From an uncultured Prevotella sp. (GTDB lineage: Bacteria > Bacteroidota > Bacteroidia > Bacteroidales > Bacteroidaceae), in NCBI GenBank assembly GCA_900545525.1, contig UQZX01000026.1, forward strand, positions 1 to 37,505: a stretch of DNA of 37,505 nt. The letters run 5' to 3'. The translations under genes were made by a program, and so were the position numbers. The notes under the pieces are model-generated. The model was not told the origin of the DNA, searched no databases, and saw nothing but the letters and a program-made list of their open reading frames with translations. Of this stretch, positions 16,234 through 25,092 are shown in pieces (position 1 is the stretch's first letter; every line of letters starts with the position of its first letter).

Positions 16234-17103
16234 TTATCCAATAATCTTCTCGTCGATCAGTTCCTTCATCATGCACTCTATATCGCAGTCGCATCCGCTG
16301 ATACACTTGCACTCCTTTGCCTGAAACACGATATTCTTCACAGCCTTTACCTTTGTGGGTGAGCCGCTCAGTCCGCACTGCTGCACATCGCCGTCGACGT
16401 CTGCCACCGACCACTGGTTAAGTGTAAGATACGGACGCTCATCGTACAGCCTGTCGTATGCCGTGGCTTCAGTACGCTCCAATGGCACCGTGGCACGCTT
16501 GTATTTCATCACGAGCTTGGCGTTGCACGGACGGCACGGAGCCGCGCTTCCGTTCACGGTGATAACGATTGGCATCGGGGCCTCCACTGTCTCCACACCT
16601 CCGTCGATGTGGCGGCGTATGGTCAGCTTGCCGTCCTCACACTTCTCGATTTCTTCTGCGTATGTCACTTGAGACAGACCCAGTTTCTGTGCAACCTGCG
16701 GTCCAACCTGTGCCGTGTCTCCGTCTATCGCCTGCCGTCCGCCGATTATGATGTCGGCACCGCCTATCTTTTTAATTGCCGTTGCGAGCGCATACGATGT
16801 CGCAAGCGTGTCGGCACCGGCAAAAAGACGGTCGGTGAGCAGCCAGCCCGTATCGGCTCCACGGTAAAGTCCCTGACGGATAATTTCTGCCGCACGGGGA
16901 GGACCCATGGTCAATAAGCCTACTGTCGAACCGGGATTTTGTTCCTTCAGGCGCAGAGCCTGTTCCAAAGCGTTCAAGTCTTCGGGGTTGAAGATTGCCG
17001 GAAGGGCAGAACGGTTTACCGTTCCCTCCGCAGTCATTGCATCTTTTCCGACATTTCTTGTGTCGGGTACTTGCTTTGCAAGCACGATGATTTTCAATTT
17101 CAT
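16234..17103 (-). CDS. etfB: Electron transfer flavoprotein beta subunit
   Basis: 289 residues. It starts MKLKIIVLAKQVPDTR and carries the ETF-beta signature region (VTYAEEIEKCEDGKLTIRRH, then VEAPMPIVITVNG). It forms the electron carrier with EtfA, encoded next. The C-terminal extension has a cysteine cluster (AKECKCISGCDCDIECM), which is unusual for plain EtfB and could bind a metal or an iron-sulphur centre (inference). It is the first gene of the etfB-etfA-(IVP)-acd operon, under the promoter at 17208-17237. Confidence 0.95.
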   Translation of the reverse strand: MKLKIIVLAKQVPDTRNVGKDAMTAEGTVNRSALPAIFNPEDLNALEQALRLKEQNPGSTVGLLTMGPPRAAEIIRQGLYRGADTGWLLTDRLFAGADTLATSYALATAIKKIGGADIIIGGRQAIDGDTAQVGPQVAQKLGLSQVTYAEEIEKCEDGKLTIRRHIDGGVETVEAPMPIVITVNGSAAPCRPCNAKLVMKYKRATVPLERTEATAYDRLYDERPYLTLNQWSVADVDGDVQQCGLSGSPTKVKAVKNIVFQAKECKCISGCDCDIECMMKELIDEKIIG

Positions 17104-17207
17104 ATATTAAAGTGTATAATGTAATGTTTTCATAAGTCACCCTCCGACAACTTAAATGCCGTAAGACACGTTGCCAGATACAGGTTGTTAAGATAATCTA
17201 TAGAATG

Positions 17208-17237
17208 CAAAAATACACTTTTTCTGCGTTGTCACAA
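17208..17237 (-). promoter_or_regulatory. Promoter of the etfB-etfA-acd operon
   Basis: On the minus strand TTG (17235-17237), 19 nt, then TATTTTTG (17208-17215): an exact Bacteroidetes consensus. The predicted start near 17202 gives a leader of about 100 nt. Confidence 0.75.
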
Positions 17238-17253
17238 AGAAAAAAGGGTTAAA

Positions 17254-17330
17254 AGTGCACAATTGCCGCTGAGTTGTGCACTGTGCAAAGACAAACGGCA
17301 GGCACAACATTGCGATGTCCCTGCCGTTTG
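17254..17330 (-). terminator. Hairpin pair after the SIMPL gene
   Basis: An 11-bp perfect stem CAAACGGCAGG/CCTGCCGTTTG (17292-17302, 17320-17330) lies about 70 bp past the end of the minus-strand SIMPL gene. A second 9-bp stem AGTGCACAA/TTGTGCACT (17254-17262, 17274-17282) follows. T-tracts are weak, so termination by the first stem is probable rather than certain. Confidence 0.5.
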
Positions 17331-17401
17331 CCGTTATTGCCTTTCGGGCTTGCTGCCGCTTCCGATATTACCCAGACATGGCTCTTTGTCACTGACGCCG
17401 G

Positions 17402-18103
17402 TCAGTCTTTCAGCGAGTAAGTAACCGTCGTCACCACCCTGAGCTTCTTTATATACGGTGTATTCGAGTCTCTGTCGGAAATGGAGAACTGTCCCTGGTC
17501 AGCCGTCATTATCTTATCCGGACGACTGTTGCTGTTCTCTGCAAACTGTTGCGCCGTTTTCTCTGCATTGCGTATCGCCTCTTCCATCATCTTCGGCTTT
17601 ATCTTCTGGAACGAAACATACTCATACTCCACCCTGCCGGCATATCCGTCGACAACGGCGACACCCTGCCGCAGCAGCTCTCCCTGCCGCGCAATGATAG
17701 AGCGCACGCGCTTTACGTTGCGTGAAGTGACGGTTATCGTGGACGTAATGTTATAACGGTACTTGTGCCTGTCGGAGCCATATTGCTCGGCATTGAGGTC
17801 TATCACCACAGGTGCGCCGACGCTTATTTCGCCCTCGGATATACCGTTCTGCCGAAGAAAAGCCTTTACCTTTCCCGTTGTCTCATTAATGCGGTCATAC
17901 AACTGAGGCAGATTGTCGCCAAGTTCCTTTGTCTGTATCGGCCATGTCACCTTGTCAGCCTCAACCTCCCTTTCGGAAAGTCCCTTGACCGTCACTCTCC
18001 TGTCCTTATTTATAAAGTCGCTCATGCCGCTCTTTATGCACATACCGAGCCCTACAATGCCTATAGCTATTATGGCTGCTTCTTTAATTCTGTTCATAAT
18101 CAT
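17402..18103 (-). CDS. SIMPL (DUF541) domain protein
   Basis: 233 residues. A single N-terminal membrane anchor (IKEAAIIAIGIVGLGMCIKSG) is followed by a SIMPL/DUF541 domain (RRVTVKGLSEREVEADKV, then VKAFLRQNGI, then ATs-like ITSTITVTSRNV). The fold is shared with periplasmic proteins linked to oxidative stress and, in one eukaryotic case, signalling; no enzymatic role is established. It would face the periplasm. The start is ATG at 18103 with a second ATG two codons on. No operon partner: about 155 bp separate it from the receptor gene upstream. Confidence 0.88.
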   Translation of the reverse strand: MIMNRIKEAAIIAIGIVGLGMCIKSGMSDFINKDRRVTVKGLSEREVEADKVTWPIQTKELGDNLPQLYDRINETTGKVKAFLRQNGISEGEISVGAPVVIDLNAEQYGSDRHKYRYNITSTITVTSRNVKRVRSIIARQGELLRQGVAVVDGYAGRVEYEYVSFQKIKPKMMEEAIRNAEKTAQQFAENSNSRPDKIMTADQGQFSISDRDSNTPYIKKLRVVTTVTYSLKD

Positions 18104-18258
18104 AAGTTATTGGTTCGTGCGGTAAATTTAATACAACAAACGACAGCATGTACATGTATGCAGTATTATTTATGCAATATTAACGACCGCATCCGTATTG
18201 TCCGGCTTTATAAGGCTTTTTCTCGGGATATGCAGGGAAGAATGCACCACGGCAACGC

Positions 18259-20340
18259 TCACAGCCTTTTCATCTCATCCTCAGCCGCCATTCCGCCCTT
18301 GTATCCGCTCTTGCGGGGACGGAAGCGGTATGACACAGAGAGCGAGACACCGCGGCGGTCGTAGGTCTGCCTCTTGTCCACAAACACCCCGAAGGTGTTC
18401 ATCGTCCAGTTGTAACAGGCAGTGTTGAAGACGTCCGTTGCCGCCAGCCTAAGCGTAAGCGACTTTTTCATGAACGTCTTGCTTACCGCCACGTTCACCG
18501 TAAACGGCGTTGGGGCGAAGCGGTTGGTGTGCATGTCGCCGCACGTCTGCCCGCTTACGTCTGCCGTTATGAGGAAGTTGTGCGGCAGGGACACGGCATT
18601 GTCCCAATAATATGAGAATATCGGCTTGGCATAACGCGTGCCCTCCATGGTGAGCCACTGGCGGTACATGCCGAGCGTGACGCCCGGTTTCCAGCATTTT
18701 ACGGTCTTGTTCCACATAAGATAAATGCTTAATGCAGACACGTCGATATTGACGGGATGAAGCACAAGCATGAGGTCCTGCTGCGGACAGGGCTGCTTTA
18801 CGAAGGCATACGTATCGGTGCTCCGGCTGAAATCTGCCTGAAACATAAAGTCATACAATGTTCCCGAAAGGCATATATTGTGCAGGCGCTCGTCGCGAAG
18901 CCCCGTGTTGCCGCCCTCGACCTCATGGCGTCCCACGTAGTTGAGGCTTCCCGTAAGCTGCGAATACGGCGGCTTTACCGTCGAGGTCTTATAACTCAGG
19001 CTTATCTGCGAGCGGCTGCTTATCTTGTATCCCAACGATATGTCGGGCGTAACGGCATTGTCCCTGCGGCAGATATCATTGTCGCGGATGCCGTCCCGGC
19101 AAAAGACATAGTCCGTAAACTCATACCGCGCGCCTACAGACAGGCTAAGCCTGCCCACGGTCCTGCTCCATGCGGCAAACAGGGCGGCTGATGTCTGCCG
19201 CGCATCGCTTACATACGAAGGTATGTATGAAGCCACATCGGGGTTCAGCATTTCATAGTCGAGAGAGGTATGTGTGTATGACGACTGTACACCTGCCGTC
19301 ATACTGCCCTTCAACAGCGGGAAGTCCGCATACAGCTTGCCTGCCCACAGCGTGCTCCTCCTGTCCTCCGACGAGCCTACTGCGGCAATCTGCGGGTGAG
19401 GATATGACGTGCAGACATCCGAGCCTGATGAAGACCGCCTGAAATTTCCGTCAAAATGAAGATGATATTTCCCGCTGAAAGTGTCGTCAAAGTATGCCGA
19501 CACAAGATGACTCACGGCAGACGTGCGCCGGCTTATATGCCTTTCCGTCCAGTCACTGGCACCAGTCCACTCCGTTCCGTCGTTTGCCATATTGCCGTGT
19601 TCGGGGTTTATGCGGTAGTATGCGCCGAACGACAGGGTGTTTTCTGAATGGTTAAAGCCCACCTTTGCCGTGCATACGTTTGCCGTATGTCCGTTGTTCT
19701 GCGTGCTGCCTGTTTGCACGGGTTGTCCCTCGTGCCTGAGACTGCTTACGGTAGTGCCTTTTATAAGACTTGCAGAGTGGTTGAAGGATGACGAAAAAAA
19801 CAGCTCCCCTGCTCCCGTATGATATCCGGCAGTTATATGTTCCATGCTGCTCCACCGCCGCCTGCGTTCGGTATCGGCACCCGACGTTGCCGACAATCCT
19901 TTTATAAATCTCTTTTTCGTAGTTATCTTCAGCACGGCTCCGACGTTGCTCTCATACGCTGCGCCGGGCGTCATAAGCAGCTCTACCCTTTTCATGTCCT
20001 GCGACCGGAGCATCCTGAGCTCGTCTTCGTCATGCAGGGGGCGCCCGTCTACGAATATCCTAACATTGCTCCTGCCCGTAATCTCCACGCTTTTGTCCTT
20101 GACGGTTATCATCGGCAGCTGTGCAAGCACGTCGAGAGCATTGCCTGCATCCTTGAGCACGGAGCCGGAAATCACCGATACGAGCGTGCTGCCTTCAAGT
20201 CTTGTCGCAGGCATATCGGGAGTTATCACCACTTCGGGGAGCTGTCTTGCGACGGTGTCGGCAGGCTCTGCGTTCTGTGCCGAAGCTGTTCCGCCGAGCG
20301 AAAAGGCTGCAACAAGCAGCATTATGGATTTCTTTTTCAT
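18259..20340 (-). CDS. TonB-dependent-receptor-like outer-membrane beta-barrel protein
   Basis: 693 residues. The signal peptide is MKKKSIMLLVAAFSLGGTASAQ. A plug-like domain (about 25-140) includes ALDVLAQLPMITV, DGRPLHDEDELRMLRSQDMK and RVELLMTPGAAYES. A long beta-barrel follows and ends in aromatic strands (VSLSVSYRF). This fits the OMP beta-barrel family 3 receptors of Bacteroidetes, which lack the usual N-terminal carboxypeptidase-like repeat and often have unknown ligands. I chose the ATG at 20340 because it opens a clean signal peptide and lies just after the promoter; the frame is open 22 codons further up. The cargo is unknown. Confidence 0.85.
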   Translation of the reverse strand: MKKKSIMLLVAAFSLGGTASAQNAEPADTVARQLPEVVITPDMPATRLEGSTLVSVISGSVLKDAGNALDVLAQLPMITVKDKSVEITGRSNVRIFVDGRPLHDEDELRMLRSQDMKRVELLMTPGAAYESNVGAVLKITTKKRFIKGLSATSGADTERRRRWSSMEHITAGYHTGAGELFFSSSFNHSASLIKGTTVSSLRHEGQPVQTGSTQNNGHTANVCTAKVGFNHSENTLSFGAYYRINPEHGNMANDGTEWTGASDWTERHISRRTSAVSHLVSAYFDDTFSGKYHLHFDGNFRRSSSGSDVCTSYPHPQIAAVGSSEDRRSTLWAGKLYADFPLLKGSMTAGVQSSYTHTSLDYEMLNPDVASYIPSYVSDARQTSAALFAAWSRTVGRLSLSVGARYEFTDYVFCRDGIRDNDICRRDNAVTPDISLGYKISSRSQISLSYKTSTVKPPYSQLTGSLNYVGRHEVEGGNTGLRDERLHNICLSGTLYDFMFQADFSRSTDTYAFVKQPCPQQDLMLVLHPVNIDVSALSIYLMWNKTVKCWKPGVTLGMYRQWLTMEGTRYAKPIFSYYWDNAVSLPHNFLITADVSGQTCGDMHTNRFAPTPFTVNVAVSKTFMKKSLTLRLAATDVFNTACYNWTMNTFGVFVDKRQTYDRRGVSLSVSYRFRPRKSGYKGGMAAEDEMKRL

Positions 20341-20341
20341 A

Positions 20342-20390
20342 CAGTAACTTTTTTGCTGCAAAGTTACTGACAAAGACATTGAAAGTCCAA
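20342..20390 (-). promoter_or_regulatory. Promoter of the receptor gene, within an inverted repeat
   Basis: On the minus strand TTG (20388-20390), 21 nt, TAACTTTG (20359-20366). The -7 element falls in one arm of a perfect 9-bp inverted repeat CAGTAACTT/AAGTTACTG (20342-20350 and 20361-20369), which could be an operator or an early stem-loop. The start codon follows at 20340. Confidence 0.65.
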
Positions 20391-20474
20391 AGATGCGTTC
20401 TGACACACATATCTATAAATCTCTATGTGCCAGCACATTGCATCTGGCGCAACAAAGAAAATCTGACATGCGGG

Positions 20475-21478
20475 TCAACGTGAGGAAAAAAGAGCCTCAA
20501 ACTCCGCGGCGTGAGGCAGCGCCCTTGCCTTTATCTGGCTTCTTGTACGCGACTTGCGTTTGTAAACCACGTCTATCGTCTTGCCCAGCAGAAGGCTTAT
20601 CGTGCGGTTTGACATGCCGCAGGCAAGGTATACGGTCATACGGTAGTCTTCGGCGCTGATGTCCGGTATTCATCCTTGAGCTTCTTCAGCAGATTGTCAC
20701 GGCAACAGTTTACGGTGTTTTCCATTTCGGCAAACACATCCCTGTCGTCCTGCAACGAACATATCGCGGCTTTCACCTTGTCTGTTATAGCCTTGCGCTC
20801 CGCCTTAGTGCCCTGCGACTCGTAATATGTGTCGCACAGGCTGTCGATAAGCGCAAACCGGCTCTTCAGCAGTCCGTGCAGCGTGGTTTCCATCTGCAAT
20901 ATACTTGAACGGCTGTCGCGCAGGACGCATTTCAGTCCCGATGCTTCGGCTATAAGCACGTCGCTGTGTGCCCTCTCAAGCCTCAGCCTCTGGCGCTGCC
21001 ATGCAATGATGCCCGCCGCCGCGACCACGGCTATAAGGGCAACAAGGGCGTACTGCTCTTTCCGCGTGCGCTCCCTGAAGAGATAAAACTCTTTTTCTTT
21101 CTGCACATAGAGAGCCGTGACGAGCGTGTCCGTGCCCTGCCTGCCGGATGATACGGCATGTCTCAGCGCCCTTGCCCTTTGCAGTTCGACGGCGTTGCCG
21201 TGCCTGCCGTAGTAGTCGAGCGCAATGTTTATAATCGTGTCCGTAGGGGCGCAAAGCCTGTTTGCAGCCATTGCCTCGCTGTAGAGCAATGCCCAGCGTG
21301 CCATTGTGGCACTGTCGCGAAACTCGGAAATGTCCATTGCGTTAAGCTTTTCGAAGGCTTCCGACGGATGTCCCTGCATAATCCGCTGCACCTCGTCAAG
21401 CTCTTTCACCTGCCGTGAGCCGCCGGCGGAACATCCTACGGCTACAAGTATCATTACCATGTAAAGCAAATTGCGCAT
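20475..21478 (-). pseudogene. Frameshifted regulatory lipoprotein with C-terminal helix-turn-helix
   Basis: The first 280-codon frame (20636-21478) encodes a lipoprotein signal (VMILVAVGC, Cys16), a helical repeat region, one membrane segment (YALVALIAVVAAAGIIAW, about 142-159) and a coiled coil, then ends in unrelated residues TSAPKTTV. A second frame from about 20668 to the stop at 20475 continues with ISAEDYRMTVYLACGMSNRT, then LLGKTIDVVYKRKSRTRSQI. That is the helix-turn-helix tail expected of this Bacteroidetes regulator type. Adding one C in the TACCGG at about 20664 would join the frames. The gene is therefore disrupted, unless this is a sequencing error. It follows DUF5024 in the sigma-factor cluster, so it may once have been part of that regulon. 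Confidence 0.8.
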
Positions 21479-21567
21479 CTTTTCTGTATCTTTCGTTTTA
21501 TATCTGCCGCTGCCTGCGTCTTATATTATAATAGTATAAACGTGTGCACCGGCTGCTTATTGCCCGT

Positions 21568-21942
21568 CTACTTTATTATTATGGTAACGCTTCCGTCCCT
21601 GTTCCTCCTGTATTCGAGCATGTATATGCGCGTCTTGCGCCTGTCCCCGGTAATGAGCATGTATGAGCTGAGGTCGTTGTTGTTGGTCACGATGTACTGC
21701 CCCGTGCCGCTTTCGCTCTCAAAAGCCGACCTGAACTTGGGTACGTCATTGTGTGTGATGCTCAGCATCTTCACCACTTTCTTCACCTTACGCGTTGCGG
21801 GGTCTCTCTCGACAACCGACGTAAAGCTGGTGTTGCCCACGGCAGAGCATGTCTCGACCAGTGCGTCGATTTTGTTTTGTGCCGTCATGGCGGCACAGTT
21901 GCATAAAAGCAATGATATGATAATAAATAACCTGTTCTTCAT
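21568..21942 (-). CDS. Small secreted DUF5024-like protein
   Basis: 124 residues from the chosen ATG. A signal peptide (MKNRLFIIISLLLCNCAAMTAQ) precedes a compact domain ending in RNRDGSVTIIIK. The general plan (ERDPATRKVKKVVKM, then FESES and YMLITGD) resembles the Bacteroidetes DUF5024 family as I remember it; this is a moderate-confidence assignment. The frame is also open from 21963, overlapping the upstream anti-sigma gene by 8 bp, but the later start gives a cleaner signal peptide. It is the last intact gene of the ECF sigma operon. Confidence 0.7.
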   Translation of the reverse strand: MKNRLFIIISLLLCNCAAMTAQNKIDALVETCSAVGNTSFTSVVERDPATRKVKKVVKMLSITHNDVPKFRSAFESESGTGQYIVTNNNDLSSYMLITGDRRKTRIYMLEYRRNRDGSVTIIIK

Positions 21943-21955
21943 GCCGGTATCTTTT

Positions 21956-22483
21956 TTACTCATTCAACAATCGGTATATGCGCTCACGCTCCTCATCATC
22001 GCGGATGTTGTTGAGCACATTAGCCTCCGCCTTCCTTATCACGGCGTTCATGTCTGCCCGTCTCTCTATCGCCGAGGCGGCACAGAGGGTCTTTTCTATG
22101 TCGCCCTTTATCTCGCTGAGGTCGTCGATGCGCTCGCCGTTCACTATGACATAGCTGCCGCCGTAGAGCCTTGAGAGATGTTCTTCGTGGCTTATGTCCC
22201 TTATCAGGAAAAAGCCAAAGACGGCAACAGCCACTGCCGCCGCGCCTATGACGGCACGCATGTATCTTGTCAACGGTGCCTTTCTCCCTGCGGATGCCGC
22301 GGCGTCCGGAACGCCCATCGAGCGGAAACCGGCAAACAGTCCGCGGTATTGTACGAACTCAGGCGAAACATCGTCAGACGCGAAATACTCATAAAGCGAC
22401 CGTTCCTCGGCTATGGAGGTAGTCCCGTCGAAGAACTTCTCTATCAATGTCCTTATCATCATGTCGTTCATATCACTCTTCAT
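21956..22483 (-). CDS. Anti-sigma-factor-like membrane protein
   Basis: 175 residues. A cytoplasmic helical N-terminus (MIRTLIEKFFDGTTSIAEER, then LYEYFASDD) resembles the zinc-free anti-sigma domains of Bacteroidetes. One membrane helix (AVIGAAAVAVAVFGFFLI, about 97-115) and a short outer part follow. Its start overlaps the sigma-factor stop by 4 nt (ATGA), a translational coupling typical of sigma/anti-sigma pairs. It presumably holds the ECF sigma factor at the membrane; the inducing signal is unknown. Confidence 0.82.
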   Translation of the reverse strand: MKSDMNDMMIRTLIEKFFDGTTSIAEERSLYEYFASDDVSPEFVQYRGLFAGFRSMGVPDAAASAGRKAPLTRYMRAVIGAAAVAVAVFGFFLIRDISHEEHLSRLYGGSYVIVNGERIDDLSEIKGDIEKTLCAASAIERRADMNAVIRKAEANVLNNIRDDEERERIYRLLNE

Positions 22484-22959
22484 CCTTTGTTTCCTTTCAT
22501 AAATCTGTCTCTTACCGCCTGCCTTGCCCTGCTCAGCACCTTCCTTATGTTCACCTCGCTCATGCCTGTCATATCGGCAATCTCCTTCATTTCCATGCCC
22601 TGCATGTGCCTGAGCCTCAGGATAACCTGCTGTGTGTCGGGCAGGCTGTCAACTATCTCCATCATACGTGCCATGAGTGCGGCGTTGGCATCGCCCGGTG
22701 CAGGCTCTTCAATGCGCATGTTCTCTATGCAGCAATGAGGGCGTTGTCTGCGCAGGTGGTCTATACAGGCATTTCGCACGAGAACCGCAGCCAGCGGACC
22801 GGCGGGCTTCTTCAGTGCAGGGCACATGCTCCACATCTTCAGCATGGTGTCCTGTACTATGTCTTCCGCCACATCGGTGTTGTCTACATACCGCATGGCG
22901 GACGCCATTGCCGTGCTTCTCATCGCCGCGGCTTCTGCCTTAAACTCGTCCGCTGTCAT
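22480..22959 (-). CDS. ECF-type RNA polymerase sigma factor
   Basis: 159 residues. Region 2 contains YVDNTDVAEDIVQDTMLKMW and the recognition helix VRNACIDHLRRQR. Region 4 contains LPDTQQVILRLRHMQGMEMK and the helix-turn-helix EIADMTGMSEVNIRKVLSRA. It is coupled to the membrane anti-sigma protein immediately downstream and starts 25 nt after a DUF2807 gene on the same strand. The target promoter is likely the one at 24004-24034 or a related site, if the operon is autoregulated (inference). Confidence 0.95.
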   Translation of the reverse strand: MTADEFKAEAAAMRSTAMASAMRYVDNTDVAEDIVQDTMLKMWSMCPALKKPAGPLAAVLVRNACIDHLRRQRPHCCIENMRIEEPAPGDANAALMARMMEIVDSLPDTQQVILRLRHMQGMEMKEIADMTGMSEVNIRKVLSRARQAVRDRFMKGNKG

Positions 22960-22984
22960 ATATCGTCCCGTTCCCTGCGGACCT

Positions 22985-23968
22985 TTAGAAGTTATTAAGC
23001 CTCCGGGTGTCTATCTCGTATATGCCGCTGCCTGTAACGACAGCGTTGTCTGCCGTGCCTGATATGCTCAGGTCACACTGTCCGCTGTTGCCTGCATTAA
23101 GCTTGTCGCAGTCAACGCCAAGGCTTATGCGCCCTATTCCCGTGTTGCTGACATTCACTTCCGTTCCCTTGAATGTTGCCTGCATGTCTGCCTGTCCTGC
23201 GTTTGAGAGCTTGAAAGACCGTCCTTCGATGTCGACATTGCAGTCGATAACTCCTATATTGGACACTTCCATGCCCGAAGAGTTTATTTTTCCGCGCATT
23301 TTCTGCTGTCCCTTGTTCTCAATGACAAGCCTGCCGCACTTGATGTTGTCTGCCGAAGTGCCAAGTATACCTTTGTTGTCCAGCCTCACGTCTCCGGCAT
23401 CTATTCCTGCAAACACCATCTTTTCGCTTTGCCCGGTGTTGTTTACGGCGAATGTACCGCTGCACCTTACCTGCCCGAACACAGCACTTAGCAGCCCCGA
23501 GTTTTCAACCGTCAGGTTGTCGGTATCCATGTTTTCCATGTTTATCTTCAGCCTTCCACGGTTCTTTATCCTCGTTATCCCGGGCGCATAGATGACATAT
23601 TCCGGCGTATTGCTGCATGTCCGGCTGTGTTGTTTTAGCATCAGCACACCGTTGTCAACACTGACGTCCGCCTCTTTCACGGCACAAGCGTTGCCGCATA
23701 TCTCCACCCTGCACACGGTTCCCTGCCTCAACGTGACATCGGCTGAGCCGCTGTTGCATATTGAGCTGAACTCTTTCACGGGGACAACACGCGTGCCGCG
23801 CTCCCCACCGTGCCCGCTTACAACCGTTATATCCGTGTGCGGCTTGCCGCCATACATGTATGTAACGGTTCTTTCATGACCTGCCACGGCTTTCCTGGAG
23901 CCTGAACACGACGACGCGGTAAGCAGCACCAACATCGCCGCAGACAGTATAAAGCATCTTTTTTCCAT
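22985..23968 (-). CDS. DUF2807 (GIN-domain) lipoprotein
   Basis: 327 residues. A lipoprotein signal (FILSAAMLVLLTASSCSG) leads into a right-handed beta-helix-like repeat rich in small-residue turns: NNTGQSEKMVFAGIDAGDV, LDNKGILGTSADNI, SNIGVIDCNVDIEG, SNAGQADMQATFKG and so on. These mark the DUF2807 or 'head GIN' family, described as putative adhesin-like autotransporter heads. It is the first gene of the cluster and precedes the sigma factor by 25 nt. I chose the ATG at 23968, not earlier ones, because the predicted transcription start is near 23999. Confidence 0.85.
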   Translation of the reverse strand: MEKRCFILSAAMLVLLTASSCSGSRKAVAGHERTVTYMYGGKPHTDITVVSGHGGERGTRVVPVKEFSSICNSGSADVTLRQGTVCRVEICGNACAVKEADVSVDNGVLMLKQHSRTCSNTPEYVIYAPGITRIKNRGRLKINMENMDTDNLTVENSGLLSAVFGQVRCSGTFAVNNTGQSEKMVFAGIDAGDVRLDNKGILGTSADNIKCGRLVIENKGQQKMRGKINSSGMEVSNIGVIDCNVDIEGRSFKLSNAGQADMQATFKGTEVNVSNTGIGRISLGVDCDKLNAGNSGQCDLSISGTADNAVVTGSGIYEIDTRRLNNF

Positions 23969-24003
23969 ATCGATGATTGTTTGTATCTTCATCTTTCTAT
24001 ACG

Positions 24004-24034
24004 CAAAGATAATGTTTTTGTGACACAACGGCAA
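24004..24034 (-). promoter_or_regulatory. Promoter of the DUF2807-sigma operon
   Basis: On the minus strand TTG (24032-24034), 20 nt, TATCTTTG (24004-24011): an exact consensus. The leader to the ATG at 23968 is about 30 nt. Confidence 0.7.
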
Positions 24035-24295
24035 GATATTTTTTATCTGCGGACGCTTTATCCGCACCTGCAAAGAGGCATATACGCCGCAAAGCACAAT
24101 GTCATAAAAAAACGCGGATTTGCTTTCTTCCCGTCTTTTCATGTCCTCTTATTTTGGCGGTATCTGTAAAACAGGAACCGTTTTGCCGTAAATATGCCGC
24201 GCATTTGTGTGCATCCGCAACATCCTTTGTATCAAAGCCATACATTCATTATAGCAAAAGTGTGCAGCAAAATGCGGCATTTTCAGGGCAAAAGA

Positions 24296-24382
24296 GTGCC
24301 ACTTTACGGTCTAAAAGCATACGTTTAAGGGGCGTAAACGGCACACTTTAGGGTGCGAAATGTGCCATTTTACGGTCTAAAA
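24296..24382 (+). repeat. Direct repeats in a 700-bp non-coding region
   Basis: GTGCCACTTTACGGTCTAAA (24296-24315, plus one A) recurs at 24362-24382 with one difference in 21, at a 66-bp step. Between them are related pieces such as GGCGTAAACGGCACACTTTA. The whole stretch 23969-24667 has no credible gene. Besides the operon promoter it holds only these repeats and GC/AT blocks (AAAAGTGTGC, AAAATGCGGCATTTT) typical of intergenic repeat clusters. Confidence 0.6.
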
Positions 24383-24667
24383 TGTCATACTTTGCATGCT
24401 TTTCGCCCTGTTTCAGGACACGAAAAGGGCTTCCGGAAAGATTTTAACATCCGGATTGAGAAAAAAGAATGATGTTTCTTGTTTGACAGATTGTCTGTGT
24501 TTATACATTGAAACCTTACATTCTGTCATAAAAAGGAACCGCGGCAAACAGTGGCGGTGTGCCAAAAGACATCAGCGAATAGGGCTTATTTCATCTCAGG
24601 AAGGTTATAATTCTTAGTAGTGCATAGTAATAGGCATCCCGATATTTGTCACAAAAGGGTATAAAAA

Positions 24668-24694
24668 AGGCGTGAACCGAATGGAATCACGCCT
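24668..24694 (-). terminator. Terminator after higBA
   Basis: An eight-base-pair stem AGGCGTGA/TCACGCCT is followed on the minus strand by a run of six T. It lies 25 bp beyond the higA stop. Confidence 0.9.
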
Positions 24695-24718
24695 AAAATA
24701 TCTTCTTATGAGAGCTAA

Positions 24719-25081
24719 TTATAAACCCAACATTGCGGCTGGAGATATATTCAGCACCCGACATAGCAATCTCGCAATTTTGAGTGTAGGCTCCGAACGA
24801 CCGGAAATATAATCATTCACACGCGATGGACTTATTCCAATCTCACCGGCAAGTTGCTTTTGACTCATTCCCTTCTCTTCAAGGGATAACTCTATCAATT
24901 CCGCAACAGTCGGTTTTTCTATCGGATAATGTTCTTTCTCGTATATTATCACAATGTCAGACATAACGGTGAGTTCCACCGCATTCTTATCGTTTGAAGG
25001 CGTATTGTCATCAACCAATGGCAGAAGTTCTTCCACTCTCGCCAAAGCAAATTCATACTGTTCTTTCGTAATTTTATTCAT
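24719..25081 (-). CDS. higA: HigA-type antitoxin with helix-turn-helix
   Basis: 120 residues. The C-terminal half is an XRE-type helix-turn-helix (KGMSQKQLAGEIGISPSRV, then NDYISGRSEPTLKIARLLC). The N-terminal half (MNKITKEQYEFALARVEELL) is typical of HigA antitoxins paired with HigB toxins of this order. I placed the start at 25081, 11 nt after the higB stop; a start at 25108 would overlap the toxin gene. It should neutralise HigB and repress the operon through the inverted repeat at 25457-25473. Confidence 0.92.
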   Translation of the reverse strand: MNKITKEQYEFALARVEELLPLVDDNTPSNDKNAVELTVMSDIVIIYEKEHYPIEKPTVAELIELSLEEKGMSQKQLAGEIGISPSRVNDYISGRSEPTLKIARLLCRVLNISPAAMLGL

Positions 25082-25092
25082 ACTTCTATCTC

